Of a stretch of DNA of 64,000 nt, positions 36,683-45,424 are shown piece after piece. This DNA comes from CAVSCR01 sp963726575. GTDB lineage: Bacteria; Actinomycetota; Actinomycetes; JAHEKZ01. The notes beneath the pieces are model-generated. The model searched no databases. It was not told the DNA's origin and was given only the letters and a program-made list of their open reading frames with translations. Positions within the stretch are counted from its first letter, which is position 1; the number at the start of each line of letters is the position of its first letter. The DNA lies in the NCBI GenBank assembly GCA_963726575.1, contig CAVSCR010000007.1:62001-126000 (forward strand), read 5' to 3'. A program made the position numbers and the translations under genes.

Positions 36683-37063
36683 TCACACCCACCGCAAGAC
36701 GTCGCGACGCCACGCGTAGAGGATGCCGACGGCGAGGAAGCCCAGGAACACGACCATCTCGACGAGCGTGACTGCGCCGAACCCCGCCGCGTCGAACACC
36801 GTCGCCCAGGGGAACAGGTACACCGCATCGACGGCGAAGATCACGTACAGGTAGGCGAAGACGTAGTAGCGGACGTGGGTCTGCGCCCATCCGGTGCCCA
36901 CCGGGTCGATGCCCGACTCGTAGGTGGTCAGCTTCTCGCGCGTGGGCACCGAAGGTCCGAGCAGGCGCGCCGCCAGGAAAGCCACGCCGACGAACACCAG
37001 CCCGACGGCGGTGATCAGGCCGATCAGGGCATAACCGCCCTGGTAGCCGGTGAGGCCGCCCAC
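36683..37063 (-). CDS. nuoA: Complex I-like subunit A (partial complex)
   Basis: This 126-residue, three-helix subunit has the family stretch KLTTYESGIDPVGTGWAQTH followed by RYYVFAYLYVIFAVDAVYLF. It is the first gene of the ten-gene partial complex I operon. It diverges from korA across a 145-base intergenic region that should carry promoters in both directions; I found no convincing elements. Confidence 0.95.
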   Translation of the reverse strand: MGGLTGYQGGYALIGLITAVGLVFVGVAFLAARLLGPSVPTREKLTTYESGIDPVGTGWAQTHVRYYVFAYLYVIFAVDAVYLFPWATVFDAAGFGAVTLVEMVVFLGFLAVGILYAWRRDVLRWV

Positions 37064-37208
37064 CAGGCCCTCCCCTCAGCGCACCATGCGACCAGGCTCG
37101 CGTCCAGGCTTCGGTGGCTTGCGTCGTGGCTCGTCCTGGTCATCGTAGTGACGAACGACGTGCGGGCCGGGCAGGCAGGGCAGGCGAGGCAGACGTAGCA
37201 TCACGAAC

Positions 37209-39065
37209 GTGGCGAAAGAGGTCGTTCAGCTCGACCGGGTGATCATCCGATTCGCCGGCGACTCCGGCGATGGCATGCAGCTGACCGGCGACCGATTCAC
37301 CCAGGAGACCGCGCTGTTGGGCAACGACCTGGCGACCCTGCCCGACTTCCCGGCGGAGATCCGCGCGCCTGCCGGGACGCTCCCAGGCGTCTCCGCCTTC
37401 CAACTGCACTTTGCCGACCACGACATCATGACGCCCGGCGACGCACCCAACGTCTTGGTGGCCATGAACCCAGCGGCGCTGAAGGCCAACGCCGATCAGG
37501 TCACGGCCGGCGGCGACATCATCGTCAACACCGACGAGTTCACGCCGCGCAACCTCGCTCGTGTCGGGTACCAGACGAGCCCCCTCGACGACGACAGCCT
37601 CGATGCGTACCGGGTGCACCCCATCCCCCTGACGTCGATGACCGTGACGGCACTGAAGGACCTCGAGGTGTCGCGCAAGGAGGCCGAGCGGGCCAAGAAC
37701 ATGTTTGCGCTCGGCCTGTTGTCGTGGCTGTACCACCGCCCCACCGACGGCACGCTGGCGTTCCTGCGCAAGAAGTTCGCGAGCACGCCCCACCTGCTGG
37801 CCGCCAACGTCGCCGCCTTCGAGGCGGGCTGGAGCTTCGGTGAGACGACTGAGGACTTCTCGGTCTCCTACGAGGTGAAGCCGGCCAAGCAGGCGCCCGG
37901 CACCTACCGGAACATCTCGGGCAACCTCGCGCTCGCCTACGGGCTGCTGGCGGCCTCTCACCAAAGCGGTCTGCCACTGTTCCTCGGCTCGTACCCGATC
38001 ACGCCGGCGTCGGACATCCTCCACGAGCTGAGCAAGCACAAGCGGTTCGGAGTGCGCACGTTCCAGGCCGAGGACGAGATCGCCGGGATCGGCGCTGCGC
38101 TCGGGGCTGCATTCGGCGGTCACCTTGGCGTCACCACGACCTCAGGTCCCGGGCTCGCGCTGAAGTCGGAGACCATCGGCCTTGCCGTGTCCCTCGAGCT
38201 GCCGCTGCTGGTGATGGACATCCAGCGCGGCGGTCCCTCGACGGGACTGCCGACCAAGACCGAGCAGTCGGACCTCTTGCAGGCGATGTACGGACGCAAC
38301 GGCGAGGCTCCCGTGCCGATCGTCGCCCCGCGCTCGCCGTCGGACTGCTTCGACGCGATTCTCGACGCGGCTCGGATCGCATTGACCTACCGGACGCCGG
38401 TGATCGTGCTCTCTGACGGCTACCTCGCCAACGGCTCCGAGCCTTGGCGGATCCCCCAGGTCGCCGACCTCCCCACCCTCGACGTCGACTTCGCGACCGC
38501 GCCGAACCACGTGGACGACGCCGGGAACCCGGAGTTCTGGCCGTACCTTCGGGACCCGGTCACACTCGCCCGGCCATGGGCCGTGCCGGGTACAGCGGGC
38601 CTGGAGCATCGGATCGGTGGCCTCGAGAAGGAGGACGGGTCCGGGAACGTCTCCTACGACCCGGTCAACCACGACCGCATGGTGCGACTGCGGCGGGCGA
38701 AGGTCGACGGCATCGACATCGCGCCGCTCGAGGTGGATGACGTCGACGGCTTGGCCGAGGTGTTGGTCATCGGATGGGGCTCGACGTACGGTCCGATCGG
38801 CGCAGCCGTTCGCCGTTGCCGCGACCAGGGCATGTCGGTGGCCCAGGCGCACTTCCGACACCTCAACCCGTTGCCGGCCAACACCGAGCAGGTGCTGCGC
38901 CGCTACCGCAAGGTGCTCTTGCCCGAGATGAACCTGGGCCAGCTCGCGATGATGCTGCGCTCGCGGTTCCTGGTCGACGTCATTCCCTACAACCAGGTGC
39001 GTGGCCTGCCGTTCAAGGCCGAAGAGCTGCAGGGCGTGATCCAGGGGGTGCTGGCAGATGACTGA
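37209..39065 (+). CDS. korA: 2-oxoacid:ferredoxin oxidoreductase, alpha (gamma-alpha fused) subunit
   Basis: This is a 618-residue KorA-type subunit. An N-terminal gamma domain (RFAGDSGDGMQLTGDRF, about residues 10-190) is followed by the pyruvate:ferredoxin oxidoreductase alpha domain. The latter has LGSYPITPASDILHELSK, TTTSGPGLALKSET and DIQRGGPSTGLPTKTEQSD. With KorB it oxidatively decarboxylates 2-oxoglutarate (or a related 2-oxoacid) to the CoA thioester and reduces ferredoxin. The GTG start is at 37209. Its divergent neighbour is the NuoEFG-less complex I, a natural acceptor for that ferredoxin. Confidence 0.94.
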   Translation: MAKEVVQLDRVIIRFAGDSGDGMQLTGDRFTQETALLGNDLATLPDFPAEIRAPAGTLPGVSAFQLHFADHDIMTPGDAPNVLVAMNPAALKANADQVTAGGDIIVNTDEFTPRNLARVGYQTSPLDDDSLDAYRVHPIPLTSMTVTALKDLEVSRKEAERAKNMFALGLLSWLYHRPTDGTLAFLRKKFASTPHLLAANVAAFEAGWSFGETTEDFSVSYEVKPAKQAPGTYRNISGNLALAYGLLAASHQSGLPLFLGSYPITPASDILHELSKHKRFGVRTFQAEDEIAGIGAALGAAFGGHLGVTTTSGPGLALKSETIGLAVSLELPLLVMDIQRGGPSTGLPTKTEQSDLLQAMYGRNGEAPVPIVAPRSPSDCFDAILDAARIALTYRTPVIVLSDGYLANGSEPWRIPQVADLPTLDVDFATAPNHVDDAGNPEFWPYLRDPVTLARPWAVPGTAGLEHRIGGLEKEDGSGNVSYDPVNHDRMVRLRRAKVDGIDIAPLEVDDVDGLAEVLVIGWGSTYGPIGAAVRRCRDQGMSVAQAHFRHLNPLPANTEQVLRRYRKVLLPEMNLGQLAMMLRSRFLVDVIPYNQVRGLPFKAEELQGVIQGVLADD

Positions 39066-39109
39066 GTCGCGGCACTGAGTCTGCGGGTGCCGAGGTCTTC
39101 GACAGCGCC

Positions 39110-40186
39110 ATGCTGGCAGCGCTGCGCGAGGCGTCGCTCGACCCGTTGGCCGACGTGCCGAAGTCCGACGTGGCGCTTAAGGGCAAGGACTTCAAGACCG
39201 ACCAGGAGGTTCGCTGGTGTCCCGGCTGCGGCGACTACGCGATCCTCGCGGCCGTGCAGGGGTTCCTTCCCGAGCTCGGGGTGCGCCGCGAGAACATCGT
39301 GTTCATCTCGGGCATCGGATGCTCGTCCCGGTTCCCGTACTACGTCAACACCTACGGCATGCACTCGATCCACGGCCGCGCGCCGGCCATCGCAACCGGG
39401 CTGTCGCTGACCCGGCCGGACCTCTCGGTGTGGGTCGTCACCGGCGACGGAGACGCATTGTCGATCGGCGGAAACCACCTCATCCACGCGCTACGGCGCA
39501 ACGTGAACCTGAAGATCTTGCTCTTCAACAACCGCATCTACGGGCTCACGAAGGGCCAGTACTCACCGACGTCGGAACAGGGAAAGGTGACCAAGTCGAC
39601 ACCACTGGGGTCGTTGGACGTGCCGTTCAACCCGGTGTCGCTCGCGCTCGGTGCCGAAGCGTCGTTCGTGGCCCGAACCCTCGACTCCGACCGACGCCAC
39701 CTCACTGACGTCCTGCGAGCCGCCGCCCACCACCGGGGAACTGCATTGGTCGAGATCTACCAGAACTGCAACATCTTCAACGACAACGCTTTCGACCTGC
39801 TCAAGGAGCCCGGGACCCGCGACCACTCGGCGATCCGGGTGGAGCACGGTCAGCCGATCCGGTTCGGGACCGATGGCGACCTCGGCGTCGTCCGGATGCC
39901 CGACGGCACGCTGCAGGTGGCGGACGTGGCCAAGGTGGGCGAGAACGCGGTGCTGGTGCACGACGCGCACGCCGAGAACCCTGAGGTGGCGTTCGCCCTC
40001 TCGCGGTTGGCCGATCCGACGACGCTGGACCGCACGGTCATGGGCGTGCTCCGCGACGTGCCACGGCCCGCCTACAACGACCTGATGCACGGCCAGATCG
40101 ACGCGGCCAAGCAGGACGAGGGCGACGGTGACGACGAGCGGCTGCAGGGCCTGCTGAACGGTGCCGGCACCTGGACCGTGGAGTGA
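39110..40186 (+). CDS. korB: 2-oxoacid:ferredoxin oxidoreductase, beta subunit
   Basis: This 358-residue thiamine-diphosphate and [4Fe-4S] subunit has the motifs VRWCPGCGDYAIL, SGIGCSSRFPYYVNTYG and TGDGDALSIGGNHLIHALRR (thiamine diphosphate/Mg). A further cluster cysteine is in IYQNCNIFND. The ATG at 39110 is used here. An ATG at 39058 overlapping the korA stop would be the expected coupled start, but its frame stops after six codons, and one extra base near 39068-39073 would explain this. The reaction is as for KorA. Confidence 0.94.
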   Translation: MLAALREASLDPLADVPKSDVALKGKDFKTDQEVRWCPGCGDYAILAAVQGFLPELGVRRENIVFISGIGCSSRFPYYVNTYGMHSIHGRAPAIATGLSLTRPDLSVWVVTGDGDALSIGGNHLIHALRRNVNLKILLFNNRIYGLTKGQYSPTSEQGKVTKSTPLGSLDVPFNPVSLALGAEASFVARTLDSDRRHLTDVLRAAAHHRGTALVEIYQNCNIFNDNAFDLLKEPGTRDHSAIRVEHGQPIRFGTDGDLGVVRMPDGTLQVADVAKVGENAVLVHDAHAENPEVAFALSRLADPTTLDRTVMGVLRDVPRPAYNDLMHGQIDAAKQDEGDGDDERLQGLLNGAGTWTVE

Positions 40187-40205
40187 CCGGCCAGGGCCTC
40201 AGCGG

Positions 40206-41114
40206 GTGAGCGACCGACGGCGGGGGCTCGTCTTCGGCTTGTCCGCCTACCTGATCTGGGGATTGTTCCCGCTGTACTGGCCGTTGCTCGAGCCGGCCAA
40301 TGCCGTCGAGATCCTGGCCAACCGGATCGTGTGGTCACTCGTCGTCGTCGTGCTGCTGCTCGTGGTGCTGCGCCGGCGCGACTGGATCCGACCGCTGCTC
40401 GCCGATCGGCACCGTCTCCTCCTGCTCACGGTCGCCGCCCTCACGATCGCGCTGAACTGGGGCCTGTACATCTACGGCGTCAACAGCGACCGAGTGGTCG
40501 AGACGTCGCTGGGCTACTTCATCAACCCGTTGGTGACGATCGTGTTCGGCGTGGTCCTGCTCCACGAGAGCCTGCGCAAGTGGCAGTGGGTGGCCGTTGG
40601 CCTCGGCGTGGTGGCGGTGCTGGTGTTGACGGCCGACTACGGGCATCTGCCGTGGATCGCGCTGACCTTGGCCCTCTCGTTCGCCACCTACAGCTTGATC
40701 AAGAAGACGATCGGCATGGGCCCGCTGGAGAGCCTTGCGTCGGAAACTGCCATCTTGTTCGTGCCCGCGTTCCTGTTGTTACTCAGCGTCAACGCGATCG
40801 GCAACGGGAGCATGACGTCGAACGGGACGGGACACTTCCTCCTCCTGGCATCGACCGGGGTCGTCACGGCGGTGCCGCTGCTGCTGTTCGGCGCGTCCGC
40901 AATCCGGGTGCCACTGGTCTGGCTCGGGCTCATGCAGTACGTGACTCCGACGATCCAGTTCGGGATCGGCGTCGGCGTGGATCACGAACCGATGCCCGCC
41001 TCGCGATGGGTCGGATTCGCCCTCGTGTGGGCCGCTCTGGGACTGATCGCCGTAGAGGCGCTGGTGATGCATCGCAGGCAGGCCGTCGCCGCGCTCGAGC
41101 CCATCACCGAGTGA
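40206..41114 (+). CDS. rarD: RarD/EamA-family transporter
   Basis: This is a 302-residue, ten-helix drug/metabolite transporter of the RarD (chloramphenicol-sensitive protein) group. The start YLIWGLFPLYWPLLEPANA, ILANRIVWSL, and NWGLYIYGVNSDRVVETSLG with YFINPL are characteristic. The substrate is unknown. The GTG start lies 20 bases after korB, so it may be cotranscribed. It converges with narK, with four bases between the stops. Confidence 0.9.
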   Translation: MSDRRRGLVFGLSAYLIWGLFPLYWPLLEPANAVEILANRIVWSLVVVVLLLVVLRRRDWIRPLLADRHRLLLLTVAALTIALNWGLYIYGVNSDRVVETSLGYFINPLVTIVFGVVLLHESLRKWQWVAVGLGVVAVLVLTADYGHLPWIALTLALSFATYSLIKKTIGMGPLESLASETAILFVPAFLLLLSVNAIGNGSMTSNGTGHFLLLASTGVVTAVPLLLFGASAIRVPLVWLGLMQYVTPTIQFGIGVGVDHEPMPASRWVGFALVWAALGLIAVEALVMHRRQAVAALEPITE

Positions 41115-41118
41115 ACAA

Positions 41119-42342
41119 CTACCTGTGGGCGAGGTCAGCACTGGCTCGATCGCCATGCAGCCGCAGCAGGACGAACACCAGCGCAACCGTTGCCGTGACG
41201 CAGAGGAGGACGAGCCCGATGGTGTACGTGTGAGCCGACTCGTTGTAGGTCGCGCCCATGACGAGGGGCGGGAAGAACCCCCCGAGACCGCCCGCTGCGC
41301 CGACGATGCCGGCGACTGCGCCAACTCTTTGCGCCGGCGCACGGAGCGCCACCCAGGCGAAGACGCCGCCGGTCCCGATGCCAAGAAGGAACGCCATCGC
41401 GATGAAGGAGCTGCCCGCGGCGAGTTCCGGGGCTGGGCGAGTAGCGACGACGAGGGCCATCACGGCAGCCCCGGCGAGTGAGGTGAGAACGATCGGCCTC
41501 GGGTGGAAACGATCGGACAGCATGCCCCCGATGGGGCGGGCGATGACGGCTGCAAGTGCGAAACCGGCTGCGCGGCTGCCGGCGGAGGTCAGGTCGAAGC
41601 TGTAGACGTCCTTGAGATAGGTCGGAAGGTAGGTGGAGAAGGCCACGAAGCCACCGAAGGTCACGGCGTACAGGAAGGACATCTCCCAGGTGACCGGGAG
41701 CTTGAGCGCGGCGACGAGCTTCGGCCCGACGGCGTCGTGGTTCGGCGACCAGCGAGGCGACTCCCGGACCATCCACCAGATGATGAGACCGACTATCGCG
41801 AGGGCGGCCGCGATGATCAGGTACGTCTGGGTGTACCCGAACCACTTGACGAATCGCGGCGTGAAGAAGGCCGATAGAGCCGTACCACCCATGCCGGCGC
41901 CGAAGACGCCCGTGGCGAAACCCCTGCGGGAGACGTCGAACCAGGCGTTCACGAACGGAATACCCACGGCGAACGTGGTCCCGGCGATCCCGAGGAAGAA
42001 CGCAGAAACAAGGAGAAGCGAGAACGAGTCGTGGTTACCCGCGAACGCGACGAGGAGCACGGGAGCAATGGACGAGAAGCACAGCACGGTGAGCATCCGC
42101 CGGCCGCCGAAGCGGTCGGTGAGGGCGCCGGTGACGATCCGGCCGAGCGACCCGACGATCACCGGAGTCGCCACGAGAAGCGCCTTCTGATTGGAACTGA
42201 GGTGGAACTCCGTCGTGTACAGGACGCCAAGGGGTGCGATGAGATTCCAGGCCCAGAAGGTCATCGCGAACGCCAGCGTGGCCAGTCCCAACTGTCGCAT
42301 CTGGCCCGTCCGCACCTCGGGAAGGGCATCGGTGGTTGTCAT
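41119..42342 (-). CDS. narK: NarK-type nitrate/nitrite transporter
   Basis: This is a 407-residue major facilitator protein with 12 helices, importing nitrate and/or exporting nitrite. LAFAMTFWAWNLIAPLG at helix 1 and the nitrate-signature helix (FATGVFGAGMGGTALSAFF) support this, although the usual signature Asn (GxGNxG) is Met here. It follows narI by 15 bases, so it is the last gene of the nitrate reductase operon. Confidence 0.9.
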   Translation of the reverse strand: MTTTDALPEVRTGQMRQLGLATLAFAMTFWAWNLIAPLGVLYTTEFHLSSNQKALLVATPVIVGSLGRIVTGALTDRFGGRRMLTVLCFSSIAPVLLVAFAGNHDSFSLLLVSAFFLGIAGTTFAVGIPFVNAWFDVSRRGFATGVFGAGMGGTALSAFFTPRFVKWFGYTQTYLIIAAALAIVGLIIWWMVRESPRWSPNHDAVGPKLVAALKLPVTWEMSFLYAVTFGGFVAFSTYLPTYLKDVYSFDLTSAGSRAAGFALAAVIARPIGGMLSDRFHPRPIVLTSLAGAAVMALVVATRPAPELAAGSSFIAMAFLLGIGTGGVFAWVALRAPAQRVGAVAGIVGAAGGLGGFFPPLVMGATYNESAHTYTIGLVLLCVTATVALVFVLLRLHGDRASADLAHR

Positions 42343-42357
42343 GGTGAGCAGAGCTCC

Positions 42358-43104
42358 TCAGCGGTCTCGGTCTTTGGTTCCAACGGGATCCCAACCGCGA
42401 CGTGGCGCGGCGCTGCCAGGGGCAGGGCGTACATCTCGGCTCCGATAGACGATGTAGGGACGAAAGAGGTAGTGCACTGGTGCCGTGAAGGCGTGAACCA
42501 GTCGGGTGAACGGCCACATGGCGAACAGGAGGAATGCGATGAGAACGTGGACGTGGAACGGCCACGGTGCACTGGCCATGGCGCTGACGTCGGGCTGCAG
42601 CACGAACAGCGACCTGAACCAGATCGACACCGTCAGACGGTAGTTCTGCTCCTCGCCGAGCAAGCCCGATCCGGCCATGGTGGCGAACAGGCCGACTACG
42701 ATTGCGGACACCAAGGCGACGTACATGGCCTTGTCGTTGCGCGTCGTGGCCATGAACACCGGACCTGTCGTGCGCCGTCGGTAGACGAGGATCGCCACGC
42801 CGGTCAGGGTGCAAACGCCCGCCAGGCCACCGACAAGAACGGCGTTGGCGTGGTAGAAGTGCTGACTGATGCCGGCCGCATCCGTCCAGCTCTTGGGGAC
42901 GAGCAACCCAACGATGTGCCCAACAAGCACGAACACGAGTCCGAAGTGGAAGAGCGGAGATCCGACCCGCAACAACCTGGACTCGTAGAGCTGGGACGAG
43001 CGCGTGGTCCAGCCGAACTGGTCGTAGCGGTATCGCCAGATCGTGCCACCGACGAGCACTGCCAGAACGACGTACGGGAGCACTCCCCACAGCAGCACGT
43101 TCAT
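42358..43104 (-). CDS. narI: Respiratory nitrate reductase gamma subunit (cytochrome b)
   Basis: This is a 248-residue membrane subunit that oxidises menaquinol and passes electrons through two b hemes to NarH. Five helices are visible, with heme-ligand histidines in SPLFHFGLVFVLVGHIVG and in FHVHVLIAF/RLVHAFTAPVHYL. It overlaps the narJ stop by four bases. The C-terminus is hydrophilic and Arg-rich. Confidence 0.95.
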   Translation of the reverse strand: MNVLLWGVLPYVVLAVLVGGTIWRYRYDQFGWTTRSSQLYESRLLRVGSPLFHFGLVFVLVGHIVGLLVPKSWTDAAGISQHFYHANAVLVGGLAGVCTLTGVAILVYRRRTTGPVFMATTRNDKAMYVALVSAIVVGLFATMAGSGLLGEEQNYRLTVSIWFRSLFVLQPDVSAMASAPWPFHVHVLIAFLLFAMWPFTRLVHAFTAPVHYLFRPYIVYRSRDVRPAPGSAAPRRGWDPVGTKDRDR

Positions 43105-43766
43105 GGGGTGCCTCCCGTCGGGGCGAGCGGGAGCAGGCGTGGGTCGACGGACTCCAACCCGACCTCCTCGTGGGGGGGCCCTGCATCGGCCATCGCCTGC
43201 ACGGCCGCACGGTCGGTGGGTGATGGCCCGGGCAACGTCGCGCAGACGGCAGCGACGAGCCCCGCGTACAGCTCATCGGCCTCCAGCAGGCCCAGACGGA
43301 GCATTTCGATGCTGGCCCGGTACTCCTGGAGCAAGGTGGCGCCATCGATGGGGTCAGCCACCGCCGAGTACTCAAGGACCAGCGGCAGATAGTCGGTGAG
43401 CTCGCCACCGGTGTCGACGAGGAACCCACTCGCCCGGTAGCGCGCCTTGAACTGCAGCAGGACCTCACCGCGGCGACGAGTATCGCCGTCGGTCCAGTAC
43501 GACAAGTAGAGGGCGTGCTTGCGGGAAAGGTCGAACACCTCTACGTAGCGCTGCTGCAGCGACGTGAGACTGGTCGTGGCGAGGTGCTCGAGGAACTCCG
43601 TGAGCCACGCCTTGGCCGGACCTGACTGGAGTTCTGCCGTCAAGGCGCCCAGCGTCGGTAGGCAGTCGAGCAGTTCTGGGGTCGGGTAGCTCAGGCACCA
43701 CGACGCGACCTGGTGCACGATGCGGGCGCCCCGGCCGGCAGACGGGTCCGGCGAACGGCGGCTCAT
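43101..43766 (-). CDS. narJ: Nitrate reductase assembly chaperone
   Basis: This 221-residue TorD/NarJ-family cytoplasmic chaperone assists molybdenum cofactor insertion into NarG and is not part of the final enzyme. The helical core has YVEVFDLSRKHALYLSYWTD and RRRGEVLLQFKARYRASGF, followed by DYLPLVLEYSA. It overlaps both narH and narI by ATGA junctions. Confidence 0.94.
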   Translation of the reverse strand: MSRRSPDPSAGRGARIVHQVASWCLSYPTPELLDCLPTLGALTAELQSGPAKAWLTEFLEHLATTSLTSLQQRYVEVFDLSRKHALYLSYWTDGDTRRRGEVLLQFKARYRASGFLVDTGGELTDYLPLVLEYSAVADPIDGATLLQEYRASIEMLRLGLLEADELYAGLVAAVCATLPGPSPTDRAAVQAMADAGPPHEEVGLESVDPRLLPLAPTGGTP

Positions 43767-45424
43767 GTCTCCTCCTTGGTGGGGAAGACGCCCTCGGGCG
43801 TCCCGACGCCGTCCCAGTTGAGGAGGTTGACCCGGCCCTTCATCGAGGACTCAGGCGAGATCCCTTCGGACGTCTGGCGCTGCCGCAACGCATGGAACGT
43901 CTCTACGGCGACGGGGACCGGACGCCCGGACGATTCGCCGAATGCGGCTGAGTCGTACATACCGGGGCCCTCTTCGAAGTCGAGGGAGCAGCCGAGTTCC
44001 TCCAGGTCATGGGCTTGTTCCTCGTGTGCCGTCGGAACGACGTAGCGGTCCTCGTACTTCGCGATCGCCATGAGGCGATACATGGCGTGGATCGAACCGC
44101 CGGTCATACCGACCGCAGTGGCGATCGACTCGTCGGGCTCGCGCCCCAGTGACACGTCGCGCATGTACGCCCGCATCGCGGCCAGACGCCGGAGCACGGC
44201 GGTGACGGTGTCCGTGTCACCGGCGGTGAACAGGCCCGCCAGGTATTCCACCGGAATCCGAAGTGCCTCGATCGCACCGAACAGGGTGCCCGGAGCCTCT
44301 GCGTCATGGCCCTGTTCGCGCAGCAGGTCGACCACCGGTGACAAGGGTGGGACGTACCAGACCATGGGCAGAGTGCGATATTCCGGGTGCAGGGGCAACG
44401 CGACCCGGTAGGTCTTGGCGAGCGCGTAGACCGGCGATCGGCGCGCTGCGTCCAGCCAGTCGTCGGGGATCCCTTGCTCCTTGGCGGCCGCGATGACCTG
44501 CGCGTCGGTGGGGTCCAACAGCAGCTCGAGCTGAGACTCGTACAGATCGCGTTCATCGGCTTGTGACGCCGCAGCCGTCACGCGGTCGGCGTCGTACAGG
44601 AACAAGCCGATGTAGCGCAGCCGCCCGACGCAGGTCTCCGAACAGACCGTCGGAAGCCCGACTTCGATGCGCGGGTAGCAGAACGTGCACTTCTCGGCTT
44701 TGCCGGTCTTGTGGTTGAAGTAGATCTTCTTGTACGGGCACCCGGTGACACATTGCCGCCAGCCCCGACAGCGGTCCTGGTCGACCAGGACGATGCCGTC
44801 CTCGGTGCGCTTGTAGATCGCTCCGGAGGGGCAGGAGGCCACACAGGCGGGGTTCAGGCAGTGCTCGCAGATCCGTGGGAGGTAGAACATGAAGGTCTGC
44901 TCGAACTCGAACTTGATGCGGTCCTCGGACTGTCGGCGAACCTGCTCGACGATGGGGTCGAGGTGGCCCATCTCCGGGGCGCCGCCCAGGTCGTCGTCCC
45001 AGTTGGCCCCCCACGTGATCTTGGTGTCACGGCCGGTGATCAACGACTTCGGACGGGCGACGGGGAAGTCGTCGCCCAGCGGTGCGTTCACCAATGTCTC
45101 GTAGTCGTAGGTCCACGGTTCGTAGTAGTCCTGAAGCTTGGGCTGCACCGGGCTGGCGAAGATGCTGGACAACCGCTTGAACCGCCCGCCCGCCCGCAAG
45201 CTGAGCCGCCCGCGCCGGTTGAGCGTCCAGCCGCCCCGCCAGGTCTGCTGATCTTCATGCCGCCGCGGATAACCCTGGCCCGGGCGGGTCTCGACGTTGT
45301 TGAACCACACGTACTCGACCCCAGCTCGGTTGGTCCATGCCTGCTTGCACGTGACCGAGCAGGTGTGGCAGCCGATGCACTTGTCGAGGTTCATCACCAT
45401 GCCCATCTGGGCCATGACCTTCAT
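43763..45424 (-). CDS. narH: Respiratory nitrate reductase beta subunit
   Basis: This is a 553-residue iron-sulfur subunit carrying three [4Fe-4S] clusters and one [3Fe-4S] cluster. Motifs are CIGCHTCSVTCKQAW, CEHCLNPACVASCPSGAIY, CRGWRQCVTGCPYKK (the Trp replacing a cysteine marks the 3Fe cluster) and CTFCYPRIE...CSETCVGR. The start is the ATG of MKVMAQMGMVMNLDKC. The frame is open upstream through the sequence that would encode the NarG C-terminus, with no stop between (see narG). Confidence 0.95.
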   Translation of the reverse strand: MKVMAQMGMVMNLDKCIGCHTCSVTCKQAWTNRAGVEYVWFNNVETRPGQGYPRRHEDQQTWRGGWTLNRRGRLSLRAGGRFKRLSSIFASPVQPKLQDYYEPWTYDYETLVNAPLGDDFPVARPKSLITGRDTKITWGANWDDDLGGAPEMGHLDPIVEQVRRQSEDRIKFEFEQTFMFYLPRICEHCLNPACVASCPSGAIYKRTEDGIVLVDQDRCRGWRQCVTGCPYKKIYFNHKTGKAEKCTFCYPRIEVGLPTVCSETCVGRLRYIGLFLYDADRVTAAASQADERDLYESQLELLLDPTDAQVIAAAKEQGIPDDWLDAARRSPVYALAKTYRVALPLHPEYRTLPMVWYVPPLSPVVDLLREQGHDAEAPGTLFGAIEALRIPVEYLAGLFTAGDTDTVTAVLRRLAAMRAYMRDVSLGREPDESIATAVGMTGGSIHAMYRLMAIAKYEDRYVVPTAHEEQAHDLEELGCSLDFEEGPGMYDSAAFGESSGRPVPVAVETFHALRQRQTSEGISPESSMKGRVNLLNWDGVGTPEGVFPTKEET

